Numbered from the stretch's first letter, positions 25,174-33,910 are shown. The stretch: 50,825 nucleotides of DNA from an uncultured Bacilli bacterium (GCA_934098375.1 CAKOOC010000006.1:1-50825); one strand, 5' to 3'. A program made the numbers and translations. The notes: generated by a model not told the origin, from the letters alone.

Positions 25174-26493
25174 ATGCGTAAAACAGTATGTTTAATTGGT
25201 AGACCTAATACGGGAAAATCTACATTATTTAATAGATTAATAAATGAAAAAAAATCAATTATTATGGATACTCCAGGTATTACTAGAGATAGAGTATATG
25301 GAATCGTAAATTATAATAATAAAAGTTTTCATTTAATTGATACTGGTGGAATCGATTTAGCCAAAGAAGATTTTAATCATAATATTAAAATGCAGGCTGA
25401 ACTTGCTATAGATGAATCCGATGTTATTGTTTTTGTTATAGATGGTAAAACTGATTTAACCGTTAACGATAAACAAATTGCGAGCCTTTTACAAAGAAGT
25501 AATAAAAAGGTAATAGTTGCTATAAATAAATTAGACGATGTAAAACACGAAGAAAATATTTATTCCTATTATGAACTTGGTTTCGATAATTTAATTGCCA
25601 TCAGTGCTGAACATAACAGGGGAATATCTAAACTTTTAGATGAAATAACAAAAGATTTTCCTGACTATACAACGGAAGAAGATGCTGCTATCTTAAAATT
25701 TTCTCTTATCGGAAGACCTAACACTGGTAAAAGTTCTTTAATAAATGCGCTTTTAAATGAAGAAAGAGTTATCGTTTCCGATGTGGCCGGAACTACTAGA
25801 GACGCTATCGATACTAGATTTACTTATGAAAAAAATGACTACATTGTTATTGATACTGCTGGCATGCGTAAAAAAGGAAAAATATATGAAGAGGTAGAGA
25901 AATATAGTTTAATTAGAAGTCTTAAAGCTATTGATAGATCTGATGTATGCGTTCTTGTTATTAATGCTGAAGAAGGCATTATTGAGCATGATAAACATAT
26001 AGCGTCTTACGCGCTAGAAGCTGGCAAAGGTTTAGTTATTGCTGTAAATAAATGGGACTTAATTGAAAATAAAGACGAAGAAATGAAAAAATGGACTAAA
26101 GATATTAGAGCTAATTTTCAGTTTGCTCCTTTTGCTAGCATAGTCTTTTTGTCTGCTAAAACTAAATCAAGAATTCATACATTGATGCCTGAAGTCTTAA
26201 AATCATATGAAAGTTGTACTAGAGAAATTAAAACATCACTACTTAATGATGTCATAAGAGAAGCCGTTGCTATTCATGAGCCACCTTCATATAAAGGAAA
26301 ACGTTTAAAAATTTATTTTGTAAATCAGTCGGATATTAAACCTCCAAAATTTGAGTTTTCTGTTAATAATAAAAAATTAGTTCATTTTTCTTATGAAAGA
26401 TATTTAGAAAATCAAATTAGAGAAAACTTTGAATTATCTGGAACACCTATTATATTAAAATTCAAAAATAGGGGAGCCAAAGATGAAAACTAG
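25174..26493 (+). CDS. der: Ribosome biogenesis GTPase Der (EngA)
   Basis: It is an essential double GTPase for 50S assembly. There are two G domains in tandem, each with its own G1 (GRPNTGKST and GRPNTGKSS), G3 (DTGG and DTAG) and G4 (NKLD and NKWD). A C-terminal KH-like domain (about residues 350-439) ends the protein. At 439 residues the size is standard. ATG 25174 is chosen because GAGGTGG lies just upstream. It overlaps the next gene by 11 bases. Confidence 0.96.
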   Translation: MRKTVCLIGRPNTGKSTLFNRLINEKKSIIMDTPGITRDRVYGIVNYNNKSFHLIDTGGIDLAKEDFNHNIKMQAELAIDESDVIVFVIDGKTDLTVNDKQIASLLQRSNKKVIVAINKLDDVKHEENIYSYYELGFDNLIAISAEHNRGISKLLDEITKDFPDYTTEEDAAILKFSLIGRPNTGKSSLINALLNEERVIVSDVAGTTRDAIDTRFTYEKNDYIVIDTAGMRKKGKIYEEVEKYSLIRSLKAIDRSDVCVLVINAEEGIIEHDKHIASYALEAGKGLVIAVNKWDLIENKDEEMKKWTKDIRANFQFAPFASIVFLSAKTKSRIHTLMPEVLKSYESCTREIKTSLLNDVIREAVAIHEPPSYKGKRLKIYFVNQSDIKPPKFEFSVNNKKLVHFSYERYLENQIRENFELSGTPIILKFKNRGAKDEN

Positions 26494-27394
26494 AAGTTTA
26501 TATGTAATTCTAATTATAACTTTAACTTTACTTTTACTTAGTATTGGTTCTTACTATTTTCTAAAGAAAAATGATAATTTAAAATTTTCTGCTAAAGTAA
26601 TTGAAGCCTTTCCAAGTAGTGCCATCATAAGACCTCTTGATAAAGATTTACTTGAAAAATATGATGCCATCTCTATTGATATACCTAATTTAAATAAAGG
26701 AGATATCATTGAGCTTACTACCGAAAATGAAGTAGCTGAAACTTTTCCTGTGCAAATGAAAGTTATCTCTTATACTGTTTTAGAAAAAGGTTCCATCAGT
26801 ACTACAACTACTAAAAAGGAAGAAGAAATTCCCGAACCAAAATTAGATGTTACTAATGAAATTACAAGTAAAGAAGCTAAAACTACCACCAAAAAAGAAC
26901 ATCAAACCACTAATAAAACAACCGATAAAATAACTATCGAAGAATATTTAAATAAAGAAATAAAAGAAGTAGAAACTAATAAAAATAATAAATCATTTAA
27001 AGAAACCGCTAAAGAAAATTTTATCAAAGTAGTAGATTTTATTTTCTATGATAAAGATATAAATGGTATTTATTTTAAAGATTTATCAAACTCTGCTAAA
27101 CTAAAAGTAATCGCTTTAGCTTTAAAATTAGATGCTATTATCGAAAAATATTATCCTGGCTATAAAGAAGGATTATCTTCATCATATCAAAATGCCAAAA
27201 ATTCGTTAATCAAATTATATTTAGAAAAAACTACTGAATTTTGTGATAAAAACGATGCTGTATGTACGCAAGCCAAAGAAGACTTTAATGAACTAAAGAA
27301 AAGTTTAAATATCACCTGGGATATCATAAAATCATTAACTGATGCCGGTGTAAGTAAACTAAGAAAGTGGTATGAAATCTATAGTGGAAAATGA
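26483..27394 (+). CDS. Membrane-anchored protein with OB-like domain and Thr/Lys linker, unknown function
   Basis: The 303 residues begin with one membrane helix (about 7-27). A small beta domain (about 33-95) with the pattern KVIEAFPSSAIIRPL, GDIIEL and MKVISYTVL resembles the DUF3221/OB-fold lipoproteins of Bacilli. A Thr/Lys/Glu linker (about 100-150) and a helical C-terminal domain with one Cys pair follow. The function is unknown. It overlaps der upstream and the metallopeptidase gene downstream (23 bases), so it belongs to the der operon. Confidence 0.7.
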   Translation: MKTRSLYVILIITLTLLLLSIGSYYFLKKNDNLKFSAKVIEAFPSSAIIRPLDKDLLEKYDAISIDIPNLNKGDIIELTTENEVAETFPVQMKVISYTVLEKGSISTTTTKKEEEIPEPKLDVTNEITSKEAKTTTKKEHQTTNKTTDKITIEEYLNKEIKEVETNKNNKSFKETAKENFIKVVDFIFYDKDINGIYFKDLSNSAKLKVIALALKLDAIIEKYYPGYKEGLSSSYQNAKNSLIKLYLEKTTEFCDKNDAVCTQAKEDFNELKKSLNITWDIIKSLTDAGVSKLRKWYEIYSGK

Positions 27395-28019
27395 AATAAT
27401 AATTAATGGTGCTAAATATATCTATGTAATTGAATCTAAAAAAGTTAAAAACATTTACTTTAGAGTTAAAGAAGACTTAAAAATTCATGTTTCATGTCCT
27501 AAAAGTGTTTCTAAAAATTATATCGAAAACTTGTTAATTCAAAACGAAAAAGCCATTATTAAAATGACTAATAATATGAAAAACAAAAACGAAAAAGCTG
27601 AAAAAATTACTTATTTAGGTAATGAATTAAAGTTAGTTAACACATCTGGTAAACCTTATATTTCTAATGAATATATCTATGCTAAAGATTTTTTATCCGC
27701 TAAAGAATATATTTATAGTATGTCATATCCCATCTTTTTAGAAAGAGTAAACGCTTTAAAAGGCGAATTTAATAATTTACCTGAATTTACCTTAAAGGTC
27801 CGTAAAATGACTTCTAAATGGGGTGTATGTAATAAAAGAAGTATGACCGTAACTCTAAACACTTACTTAATTGAAAAGGACGTTCATTTAATTGATTACG
27901 TAATTGTTCATGAATTATGTCATTTTAAATATATGGATCATAGTGCTAATTTTTGGAATTATGTAAGTTCATTTTATCCTTATTACAAATTAGCAAGAAA
28001 GGAGCTTAATCATGATTGA
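27372..28019 (+). CDS. YgjP-type zinc metallopeptidase domain protein (DUF45)
   Basis: The 215 residues show the YgjP/WLM-like layout. A beta-rich N-terminal half (YFRVKEDLKIHVSCP) is followed by TSKWGVCNKRSMTVTLNTYLI and the metal site VIVHELCHFKYMDHSANFW, where HELCH and a later His would bind zinc. The family is annotated as M48-related metal-dependent hydrolase, and the biological substrate is not known. The start is ATG 27372 after GAAAGTGG. It overlaps genes on both sides. Confidence 0.88.
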   Translation: MKSIVENEIIINGAKYIYVIESKKVKNIYFRVKEDLKIHVSCPKSVSKNYIENLLIQNEKAIIKMTNNMKNKNEKAEKITYLGNELKLVNTSGKPYISNEYIYAKDFLSAKEYIYSMSYPIFLERVNALKGEFNNLPEFTLKVRKMTSKWGVCNKRSMTVTLNTYLIEKDVHLIDYVIVHELCHFKYMDHSANFWNYVSSFYPYYKLARKELNHD

Positions 28020-28749
28020 ATCTTTAAATAATGAAAAGATTAAATACTATACTAAATTAAATGATAAAAAATATCGTAAGAGTGAACAGTTATTTATTGC
28101 TCCCGGTTCTCATTTAGTAGAAGAGGCTCTAAAAAAAGGTCTTGTTAAAGAAATTCTTTTATTAAAAGGTGAAGAAAATATTTATGATGATAAAACCACT
28201 TATGTTACTAAAGAAATTCTAAAAAAAGTTTCAGGCTTAGATAGTCCTCCTAAAGTTCTTGCCATTTGTCATATGTTATCTTCTAAGGAAATTAAAGGAA
28301 ATGTCATTATTCTTGATGATATAAATGACCCTGGTAATTTAGGAACCATTATTAGAAGTGCTATCGCATTTAACTATGACACTATTATTGCCAGTTCTAA
28401 TACTGTAGACTTATATAACTTAAAAACAATTAGATCAAGTGAAGGAATGATTTTTAATATTAATTACATAGTGGCTTCTTTACCTGATACTATAAAAGTA
28501 TTAAAAGAAAAAGGTTATACTATTTATGGAACTAATGTAAGTGGGGGAAGCAACATAAAGCCCGAAAAAGAAAAACATGCCTTAATTATTGGTAGTGAAG
28601 CAAGTGGCATGAAAGATGATTTAAAATCTTTATGTGATAAACTTCTATATATCAAAATGAATTCTTTATGTGAAAGTCTAAATGCGGGTGTATCAGCAAG
28701 CATTTTAATGTATGAATTAACTAAGGAGATTAATAATGAAAAACATTAA
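28012..28749 (+). CDS. SpoU/TrmH-family RNA 2'-O-methyltransferase
   Basis: The 245-residue SPOUT enzyme methylates ribose 2'-OH in rRNA or tRNA with SAM. An N-terminal L30e-like substrate-binding domain (about residues 1-85) precedes the knotted catalytic domain. It carries motif 1 NDPGNLGTIIRSA, motif 2 LIIGSEASGM and motif 3 IKMNSLCESLNAGVSASILMYE. It is most similar in layout to RlmB/YsgA-type rRNA methyltransferases; the exact target cannot be told. The start overlaps the metallopeptidase gene by 8 bases, after AAAGGAG. Confidence 0.9.
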   Translation: MIESLNNEKIKYYTKLNDKKYRKSEQLFIAPGSHLVEEALKKGLVKEILLLKGEENIYDDKTTYVTKEILKKVSGLDSPPKVLAICHMLSSKEIKGNVIILDDINDPGNLGTIIRSAIAFNYDTIIASSNTVDLYNLKTIRSSEGMIFNINYIVASLPDTIKVLKEKGYTIYGTNVSGGSNIKPEKEKHALIIGSEASGMKDDLKSLCDKLLYIKMNSLCESLNAGVSASILMYELTKEINNEKH

Positions 28750-29410
28750 TTTTCTAAAAGGTAATTATTTTGCTAATGGTGGATTATATGACAATTTAAA
28801 AACATTTGAAAATACTATAGAAGCTTATAAAAAAGCTATTACTAAAAATTTTGGCATTTATGTAACCATTAGAGAAACGAAAGATCATGAATATATCTGT
28901 TATAGTGATGAAGATTTAACAAGAACCCATAACTTAAAAGATAAAGTTTCTGAAATAACTTATGAAGAACTTTCTTATTTATCTTTTTATCATATACCGA
29001 AACTTGAAGAATTCATAAGTCTTATTTCTAATAAAGTACCCATTATTTTTAATCTAAACACTCATCAAAATAAAGAAATTTTAAATATTTTAAATAATTA
29101 TAATAATGAATTTGCTATAGTTAGTAAAGATAATAGACTCCTAAGTTCTATCACTAAAAAATATCCTCATTTTATTATCGGTGAGATTATAACAAAAAGA
29201 AGTTTTAATATTACTTCATTATTAATTAAACCAGATTTTAAAAGTTACAATATTCATTATTTTGATAGTGCTAAGTTAAAGAAAATAAAAGAAAGTAACT
29301 TGCCAGTAATCGGATACATAATTAATACTAAAGATAAGTATTTAACTTATAAAAATGAATTTGATAATTTAATCATTGATAATTATTATAACTTAGAACT
29401 AAATGACTAA
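28736..29410 (+). CDS. Degenerate glycerophosphodiester phosphodiesterase-like protein
   Basis: The 224 residues follow the GDPD TIM-barrel pattern from end to end (FENTIEAYKKAITKNFGIYV, TKDHEYICYSDEDLTRTHN, ITYEELSYL). The catalytic residues, however, are replaced. The usual HRG is NGG, the metal-binding E-x-D after the second strand is Y-V-T, and the second catalytic His before D-x-x-L-x-R is Ser. It is therefore probably a pseudo-enzyme, perhaps a lipid- or polyol-phosphate-binding protein. It overlaps the methyltransferase gene by 14 bases and ends the operon. Confidence 0.75.
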   Translation: MKNINFLKGNYFANGGLYDNLKTFENTIEAYKKAITKNFGIYVTIRETKDHEYICYSDEDLTRTHNLKDKVSEITYEELSYLSFYHIPKLEEFISLISNKVPIIFNLNTHQNKEILNILNNYNNEFAIVSKDNRLLSSITKKYPHFIIGEIITKRSFNITSLLIKPDFKSYNIHYFDSAKLKKIKESNLPVIGYIINTKDKYLTYKNEFDNLIIDNYYNLELND

Positions 29411-29516
29411 TTTTTAAGTTTAATAATTATCTTTTTTATTGAAAATTTTAAGCAATTATTATACTATTAAAATGTATATAATAGAAAAAATAAAAAAGTG
29501 TAAAAAGAGGTAAAAA

Positions 29517-30614
29517 ATGAAGAAAAAAGAAAATATTATTATTATTGTAACCGTAATTTGTATACTATTAATCTTTATAGTTATGATATTTGTAACTAAT
29601 GAATTAAAATCAAAAAATAATAGTAACACAATACTAGAATCAACCAAAATGACAAAAAATACAACATTAATTACTACGAAATCATCAACCACTAAAACAA
29701 CAACTACTACAACCACGTCAGCCCCCATTGACATGCAAAAATTGCTTAAAGAAAATGGATTTGAACTATTTAACAAAGATGATATTGATTATACAAAAAA
29801 ACTTAAAACATATACTATTGATATGAGTTTAAATGATTTTAAAGAATTAAACTATGAAAACATTTCGAAGGTTACATATCCAGACAACTGGAAATTTTCT
29901 AAAGATAAAATCGAACTTTCCGGATTTTCAGATAATGCGCGGCTTACTATTTTAAATAATTATGAAAAAGCCCTATATAAAGAAAGCCTTTCCTCGGGTG
30001 ACTCTCCGATTTATGATATAATCATATTTTACCCTGATCAGAAAATAAGATTCTTTCATACTGATGAGTATTGCGATAATAATTACGCTGTCGAAAAAAC
30101 AGTTAACTATGTAAATAATAATGAAGTGTATTATAATTTCGGTTTAAGTTTTTATGAAGCAAGCTGTAGTGAATCGGAATTATCGGGAATGTATTTAAAA
30201 AACAATAATGGAGATTATTACAATTTAGTAGATAATAACATTGTATATAAAGAAGATTTAATTAAGAATGTAATATGGCATGGCGCTAGTATTATAATAA
30301 CCAATCAAAACGAAGTTTATTATCGCAGCAAAAAAGTAGAAAATCTAAAATTTTTGGCTTTATTTTATGAAGAAGACCTTGGTGACGGATTCATAAATAA
30401 TGTTGGAATAATCTCTTCTGATTATTACTATTACCAAATTAATGATGGTAAATTGAAACGAAAAAAAATAAAAAATATTTATATCAGCAAAAAAGAAATA
30501 ACGAATAGAATATCTAAACCTCATATTATAATGGAATTTGAAGACGGAACGTACTCTGATGATAAATGGCTTACAGATTATGTTGCCGATATAAATTACT
30601 TAAAAAAATTATAA
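29517..30614 (+). CDS. Membrane-anchored protein with Thr-rich linker, paralog 1
   Basis: The 365 residues have one N-terminal membrane helix (about 6-26), a Thr/Ser linker (about 40-75) and an unrecognised extracellular domain. The domain is clearly related to the protein at 32856-33833. Shared blocks are LKTYTIDMSLNDFKELN versus FNTYNIDIGLSDFKDIN, NVIWHGASIIITNQNEVYYR versus NVIWYKEDIIINKEKEVYYR, and KKVENLKFLA versus KKVDDLKFLA. ATG 29517 follows AAGAGG. It has its own TATAAT (29477-29482) and terminator (30639-30666). The function is unknown. Confidence 0.75.
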   Translation: MKKKENIIIIVTVICILLIFIVMIFVTNELKSKNNSNTILESTKMTKNTTLITTKSSTTKTTTTTTTSAPIDMQKLLKENGFELFNKDDIDYTKKLKTYTIDMSLNDFKELNYENISKVTYPDNWKFSKDKIELSGFSDNARLTILNNYEKALYKESLSSGDSPIYDIIIFYPDQKIRFFHTDEYCDNNYAVEKTVNYVNNNEVYYNFGLSFYEASCSESELSGMYLKNNNGDYYNLVDNNIVYKEDLIKNVIWHGASIIITNQNEVYYRSKKVENLKFLALFYEEDLGDGFINNVGIISSDYYYYQINDGKLKRKKIKNIYISKKEITNRISKPHIIMEFEDGTYSDDKWLTDYVADINYLKKL

Positions 30615-30638
30615 TAATTTAATTTTAAAATGAACAAA

Positions 30639-30666
30639 AATAAAAGAAAAAATCTTTTATTTTTTT
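30639..30666 (+). terminator. Rho-independent terminator
   Basis: AATAAAAGA (30639-30647) pairs with TCTTTTATT (30653-30661) around five A, followed by a T-run. Confidence 0.75.
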
Positions 30667-30715
30667 GTTGTATTACGCATAACTAGCCATATTTTATTCT
30701 CATTAATAAAGACTA

Positions 30716-30744
30716 CTGACTTTTTTAAAAAAATTTGATACAAT
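30716..30744 (+). promoter_or_regulatory. Promoter of rimM (leaderless arrangement)
   Basis: CTGACT (30716-30721), a 17-bp spacer and TACAAT (30739-30744) preceded by TGA. The next six bases lead directly to ATG 30751, so the mRNA would start at the start codon. Confidence 0.65.
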
Positions 30745-30750
30745 AACCAC

Positions 30751-31230
30751 ATGGAATTAATTTATGTCGGAAAAATTGTTAATACTTTTGGAATTAAAGG
30801 CGAACTAAAAATAGTTAGTCGTTTTGAAATGGCAAAAAGAGTATTTGTTAAAGGTAACCATTTAATTATTAATAAAACTAACTATGAAATTACCAATGTA
30901 AGATTTCATAAAAATAATTATTTAGTTGAACTTAATAATATTAAAGATATTAATAAAATAGAGTATTTAATTAATGAAGAAGTCTATTTTGCTAAAGAAA
31001 ATTTAAACCTTACTGCTAATGAATATTTAATCGAAGAACTTCTAAACTACAAAGTTGTTTCTAATAATGAAGAAGTTGGTGTTGTTACTTCTTACGATGA
31101 TAATAAAATAAATCCATTAATTAAAGTAAATGATCGCTTTTATATTCCTATCAAAGGAAACTTTATCTTAAACGTTGATAAAACTAATAAAGTTATAACA
31201 CTAAGTGACATAAGGGGGTTAATGTTATGA
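30751..31230 (+). CDS. rimM: Ribosome maturation factor RimM
   Basis: It helps 30S assembly by binding S19 and the 16S 3' domain. The 159 residues have the two RimM parts: an N-terminal beta-barrel starting VGKIVNTFGIKGELKI, and a C-terminal PRC-like barrel with YLIEELLNYKVVS and LIKVNDRFYIPI. There is no Shine-Dalgarno sequence; the -10 box ends six bases before the ATG. The stop overlaps trmD at ATGA. Confidence 0.95.
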   Translation: MELIYVGKIVNTFGIKGELKIVSRFEMAKRVFVKGNHLIINKTNYEITNVRFHKNNYLVELNNIKDINKIEYLINEEVYFAKENLNLTANEYLIEELLNYKVVSNNEEVGVVTSYDDNKINPLIKVNDRFYIPIKGNFILNVDKTNKVITLSDIRGLML

Positions 31231-31892
31231 AAATAAGTATTTTAACATTATTTCCTCATATGTTTGATGGCTTTTTGTCTGAATCTATTATTAAAAGAGC
31301 CCTTGAAAAAAATTATGTTGAAATAGAAATTATTAACTTTAGGGATTATTCATCTTTACCAAATAAAATGGTAGATGATACACCATACGGTGGGGGTAGT
31401 GGCATGGTTTTAAGATGTGAACCTATTTTTGAAGCTATTGATGCCATAAAAACAAAAGATTCTCATATTATTTTAATGTGTCCAACCGGTCAAACATTTA
31501 ATGAAAAGAAAGCATATGAATTAAAAGCATATAAACACTTAATTATAATCTGTGGTCATTATGAGGGTTTTGATGAAAGAATTAAAACTCTAGCTGATGA
31601 AATAATTTCCATAGGGGACTACGTTTTAACCGGGGGTGAACTTCCCGCCATGATTATAACTGACGCCATAACAAGACTTCTTGATGGCGTAATAAATAAA
31701 GAAAGTTTAGAAAGTGAAAGTTTTAAAGATAATTTATTAGATTATCCGGTATACACGAAACCAAGTGAATATCGCGGTATGAAAGTACCAGATATATTGT
31801 TATCAGGTAATCACCAAAAAATTGACTCTTATCGTCAAAATGAAAGAATAAGAATTACGAAAGAAAAAAGAAGCGACTTAATGGGGGAATAA
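31227..31892 (+). CDS. trmD: tRNA (guanine-N1)-methyltransferase TrmD
   Basis: This SPOUT enzyme makes m1G37 in tRNAs that read CNN codons, preventing frameshifting. The SAM knot is visible as YEGFDERI and SIGDYVLTGGELPAM, and the N-terminal region as VDDTPYGGGSGMV. A C-terminal helical domain binds the anticodon arm. At 221 residues it is slightly shorter than the usual 240-250. It overlaps rimM by four bases, as in the conserved rimM-trmD-rplS order. Confidence 0.96.
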   Translation: MKISILTLFPHMFDGFLSESIIKRALEKNYVEIEIINFRDYSSLPNKMVDDTPYGGGSGMVLRCEPIFEAIDAIKTKDSHIILMCPTGQTFNEKKAYELKAYKHLIIICGHYEGFDERIKTLADEIISIGDYVLTGGELPAMIITDAITRLLDGVINKESLESESFKDNLLDYPVYTKPSEYRGMKVPDILLSGNHQKIDSYRQNERIRITKEKRSDLMGE

Positions 31893-31895
31893 TTT

Positions 31896-32285
31896 ATGTA
31901 TGTATTAGAAAAAACTAGTAAAAAATATCAAAGCGAAGACATTTTAGCACTAATCGGATTTAATATGACTCTTAAAAAAAATAAAATATGCCTTATAAAT
32001 CCTAAATTAAAAGATGAAATCATAAAGTTAAAATATACACCATCATTTGAAAAACTAGTTGCTAAAATATTATTATTTTTAGAAAGTGATCCTGATGAAG
32101 AAGGTGCTGGCTATTTATTAGATGAACTATCTAGAGAATATGCTGTTTTTCTAAATAAATATGAAAAATATCTTTCACAAAAAGAAGTAGATAAATATAC
32201 TAGAAAAATAAGATTACTTGAAAGTGAATTGAAATTATTTTCATATAAGAAAGTAAAAGTAGAAACTAAAGGCCGCAGCTTGTAA
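31896..32285 (+). CDS. Conserved-looking small protein of unknown function
   Basis: The 129 residues have no membrane segment or signal. The N-terminal part is mixed, and the C-terminal half is a charged helical region (LLDELSREYAVFLNKYEKYLSQKEVDKYTRKIRLLESELKLF, about residues 70-115) likely to form a coiled coil. I do not recognise a family. It follows trmD by three bases and precedes the rplS promoter, so it is cotranscribed with rimM-trmD. Confidence 0.7.
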   Translation: MYVLEKTSKKYQSEDILALIGFNMTLKKNKICLINPKLKDEIIKLKYTPSFEKLVAKILLFLESDPDEEGAGYLLDELSREYAVFLNKYEKYLSQKEVDKYTRKIRLLESELKLFSYKKVKVETKGRSL

Positions 32286-32290
32286 AACAC

Positions 32291-32319
32291 TTGCATAAGC
32301 CATATTTTTTTGATATAAT
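32291..32319 (+). promoter_or_regulatory. Promoter of rplS
   Basis: TTGCAT (32291-32296), a 17-bp spacer and TATAAT (32314-32319) preceded by TGA. Confidence 0.7.
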
Positions 32320-32325
32320 CTATTT

Positions 32326-32402
32326 GCTTGTCAAAAAGCTCCTTAAATCCGCTAGATTTAACTATGATTTAAGTGAAATATATAAGAAAGGATGTTGTAC
32401 GT
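32326..32402 (+). promoter_or_regulatory. Structured 5' leader of rplS (L19-leader-like)
   Basis: The rplS transcript has a leader of about 75 bases, with a hairpin CTTAAATC (32342-32349) pairing with GATTTAAG (32366-32373). Low-GC Gram-positive bacteria often carry an autoregulatory L19 leader here. The match is by position and the presence of a hairpin, not by covariance search. Confidence 0.45.
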
Positions 32403-32744
32403 ATGAGTTTATTAATTGATAAAATTAATAAGAAACAAATTAAACCTGACACACCAGAATTTCAAGTTGGCGACATTGTTAGAGTTGACGTTTGGATTAA
32501 AGAAGGAAAAAAAGAAAGAATTCAAGCATTCGAAGGTATTGTAACATCTATTAAAGGTGGTTCAGTATCTAAAAGATTTACTGTAAGAAAGAAAAGCGGT
32601 AATGTTGTAGTTAAGAGAGTATTCCCAGTTAACTCACCAATTATTGACAAAATTACAGTAGTTAAGAAGGGTTCTGTAAGAAGAGCAAAACTAAACTTCT
32701 TAGATGGAATGTTAAAAGAATACAAAGTAAAGGAAAGAAATTAA
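32403..32744 (+). CDS. rplS: 50S ribosomal protein L19
   Basis: The 113-residue protein has the L19 signatures FQVGDIVRVDVWIKEGKKER, GSVSKRFTVRK and FPVNSPIIDKI. It sits at the 30S-50S interface. ATG 32403 follows AAAGGATG. The last nine codons overlap the terminator stem. These codons plus the terminator are duplicated 1146 bases downstream. Confidence 0.97.
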   Translation: MSLLIDKINKKQIKPDTPEFQVGDIVRVDVWIKEGKKERIQAFEGIVTSIKGGSVSKRFTVRKKSGNVVVKRVFPVNSPIIDKITVVKKGSVRRAKLNFLDGMLKEYKVKERN

Positions 32745-32764
32745 GGCTCTTTCCTTTTTTTATG
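32717..32764 (+). repeat. Direct repeat: rplS 3' end plus terminator, copy 1
   Basis: This 48-base segment covers the last nine codons of rplS, its stop and the terminator. It recurs at 33863-33910 with one mismatch. Confidence 0.9.
32729..32761 (+). terminator. Terminator of rplS
   Basis: AAAGGAAAGA (32729-32738) pairs with TCTTTCCTTT (32748-32757), followed by T. The stem begins inside the coding sequence. Confidence 0.85.
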
Positions 32765-32855
32765 TTTGAATGTAAATATATTATTTTTAATTTAGTTTTT
32801 ATTGATAAATTATCTTATTTAATCTATTATTAATGTAGAAAGTAGGGAAAGCTCA

Positions 32856-33833
32856 ATGAAAAATAAAAAAATTACAATTATAATAATTATAGTTATTTGC
32901 ATATTAATATTAATATCAACCACCATTTTTATTGAAAATAAAACGAAATTAAAAAATCAAACATCTAGCTTGACCACCAAAATCACTACTACTACCACGC
33001 CGCAATCAAGTCCTAATATTCTAGAAATAGATTACGCCAAAGAATTTAACACATATAACATAGACATAGGATTATCAGATTTTAAAGATATAAACTTAAT
33101 TAAGAAAGAAAATAATATTTTAAAACAAATTGGAAATAAAGTAGAATTTAAAGATAATAATATTAATTATTATGGTAGTAATGCTAATAAAATATTATTA
33201 ACTTTTAAAACCAATCAAAAAGTTCTATATAATTTATCCGATATAGGACCGCAGTATTTAATTACTTTCATTGTCTATGATGATAACAATGCTATAAAAA
33301 TATATAAATTATTATCGGCAGAAGATAATTATGTAGAAAAGACTATAACATCTTCTAGTAAAGAAATAGGTGTAAATTGGAAACTAACGTCCAATAAAAT
33401 TGATTTTTCTGATATATACTTAAAAAATGAAACAGGCGGTTATTCTAAGGTAAATGATAATACCATAATTTATAGCAAGAATACATTAGAAAACGTCATA
33501 TGGTACAAAGAAGATATAATAATAAATAAAGAAAAAGAAGTTTACTATCGTGGCAAAAAAGTGGATGATTTAAAATTTTTAGCCGTTATTTTAGAAGATG
33601 ATGTTGATGGTTTATTTGTTAATGGCTTAATTTCTTCTGATAATTATTATTATATTTTTACGAAACAAAACATAGAAAAGAAAAAAATTCAAAATATAAT
33701 TACTAAACCAAGTGATATAAAACTTGATGATGTAGCAAATGTTAGTGTTGAATTGCAGTTTACTGATGGAAATACTTTAAATCATGAATCATCTCTATAT
33801 ATTAGTAAAATCAATTATTATAAAAATCTATAA
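32856..33833 (+). CDS. Membrane-anchored protein with Thr-rich linker, paralog 2
   Basis: The 325 residues have an N-terminal membrane helix (about 6-26), a shorter Thr/Ser linker (about 38-52) and the same extracellular domain as the protein at 29517-30614. ATG 32856 follows TAGGGAAAG. The gene lies between two copies of the rplS 3' end (32717-32764 and 33863-33910), interrupting the usual spacing between rplS and the next unit. This suggests it was inserted there. No recombinase lies within the inserted segment. The function is unknown. Confidence 0.75.
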   Translation: MKNKKITIIIIIVICILILISTTIFIENKTKLKNQTSSLTTKITTTTTPQSSPNILEIDYAKEFNTYNIDIGLSDFKDINLIKKENNILKQIGNKVEFKDNNINYYGSNANKILLTFKTNQKVLYNLSDIGPQYLITFIVYDDNNAIKIYKLLSAEDNYVEKTITSSSKEIGVNWKLTSNKIDFSDIYLKNETGGYSKVNDNTIIYSKNTLENVIWYKEDIIINKEKEVYYRGKKVDDLKFLAVILEDDVDGLFVNGLISSDNYYYIFTKQNIEKKKIQNIITKPSDIKLDDVANVSVELQFTDGNTLNHESSLYISKINYYKNL

Positions 33834-33862
33834 AATTCATACTTTTTTTGTTGATTACAAAT

Positions 33863-33910
33863 AGAATACAAAGTAAAGGAAAGAAATTAAGGCTCTTTCC
33901 TTTTATTATG
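33863..33910 (+). repeat. Direct repeat: rplS 3' end plus terminator, copy 2
   Basis: 47 of 48 bases are identical to 32717-32764. Here the coding fragment has no upstream rplS sequence, so it is only a tail. It also provides a terminator (33875-33907) for the inserted gene. Confidence 0.9.
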
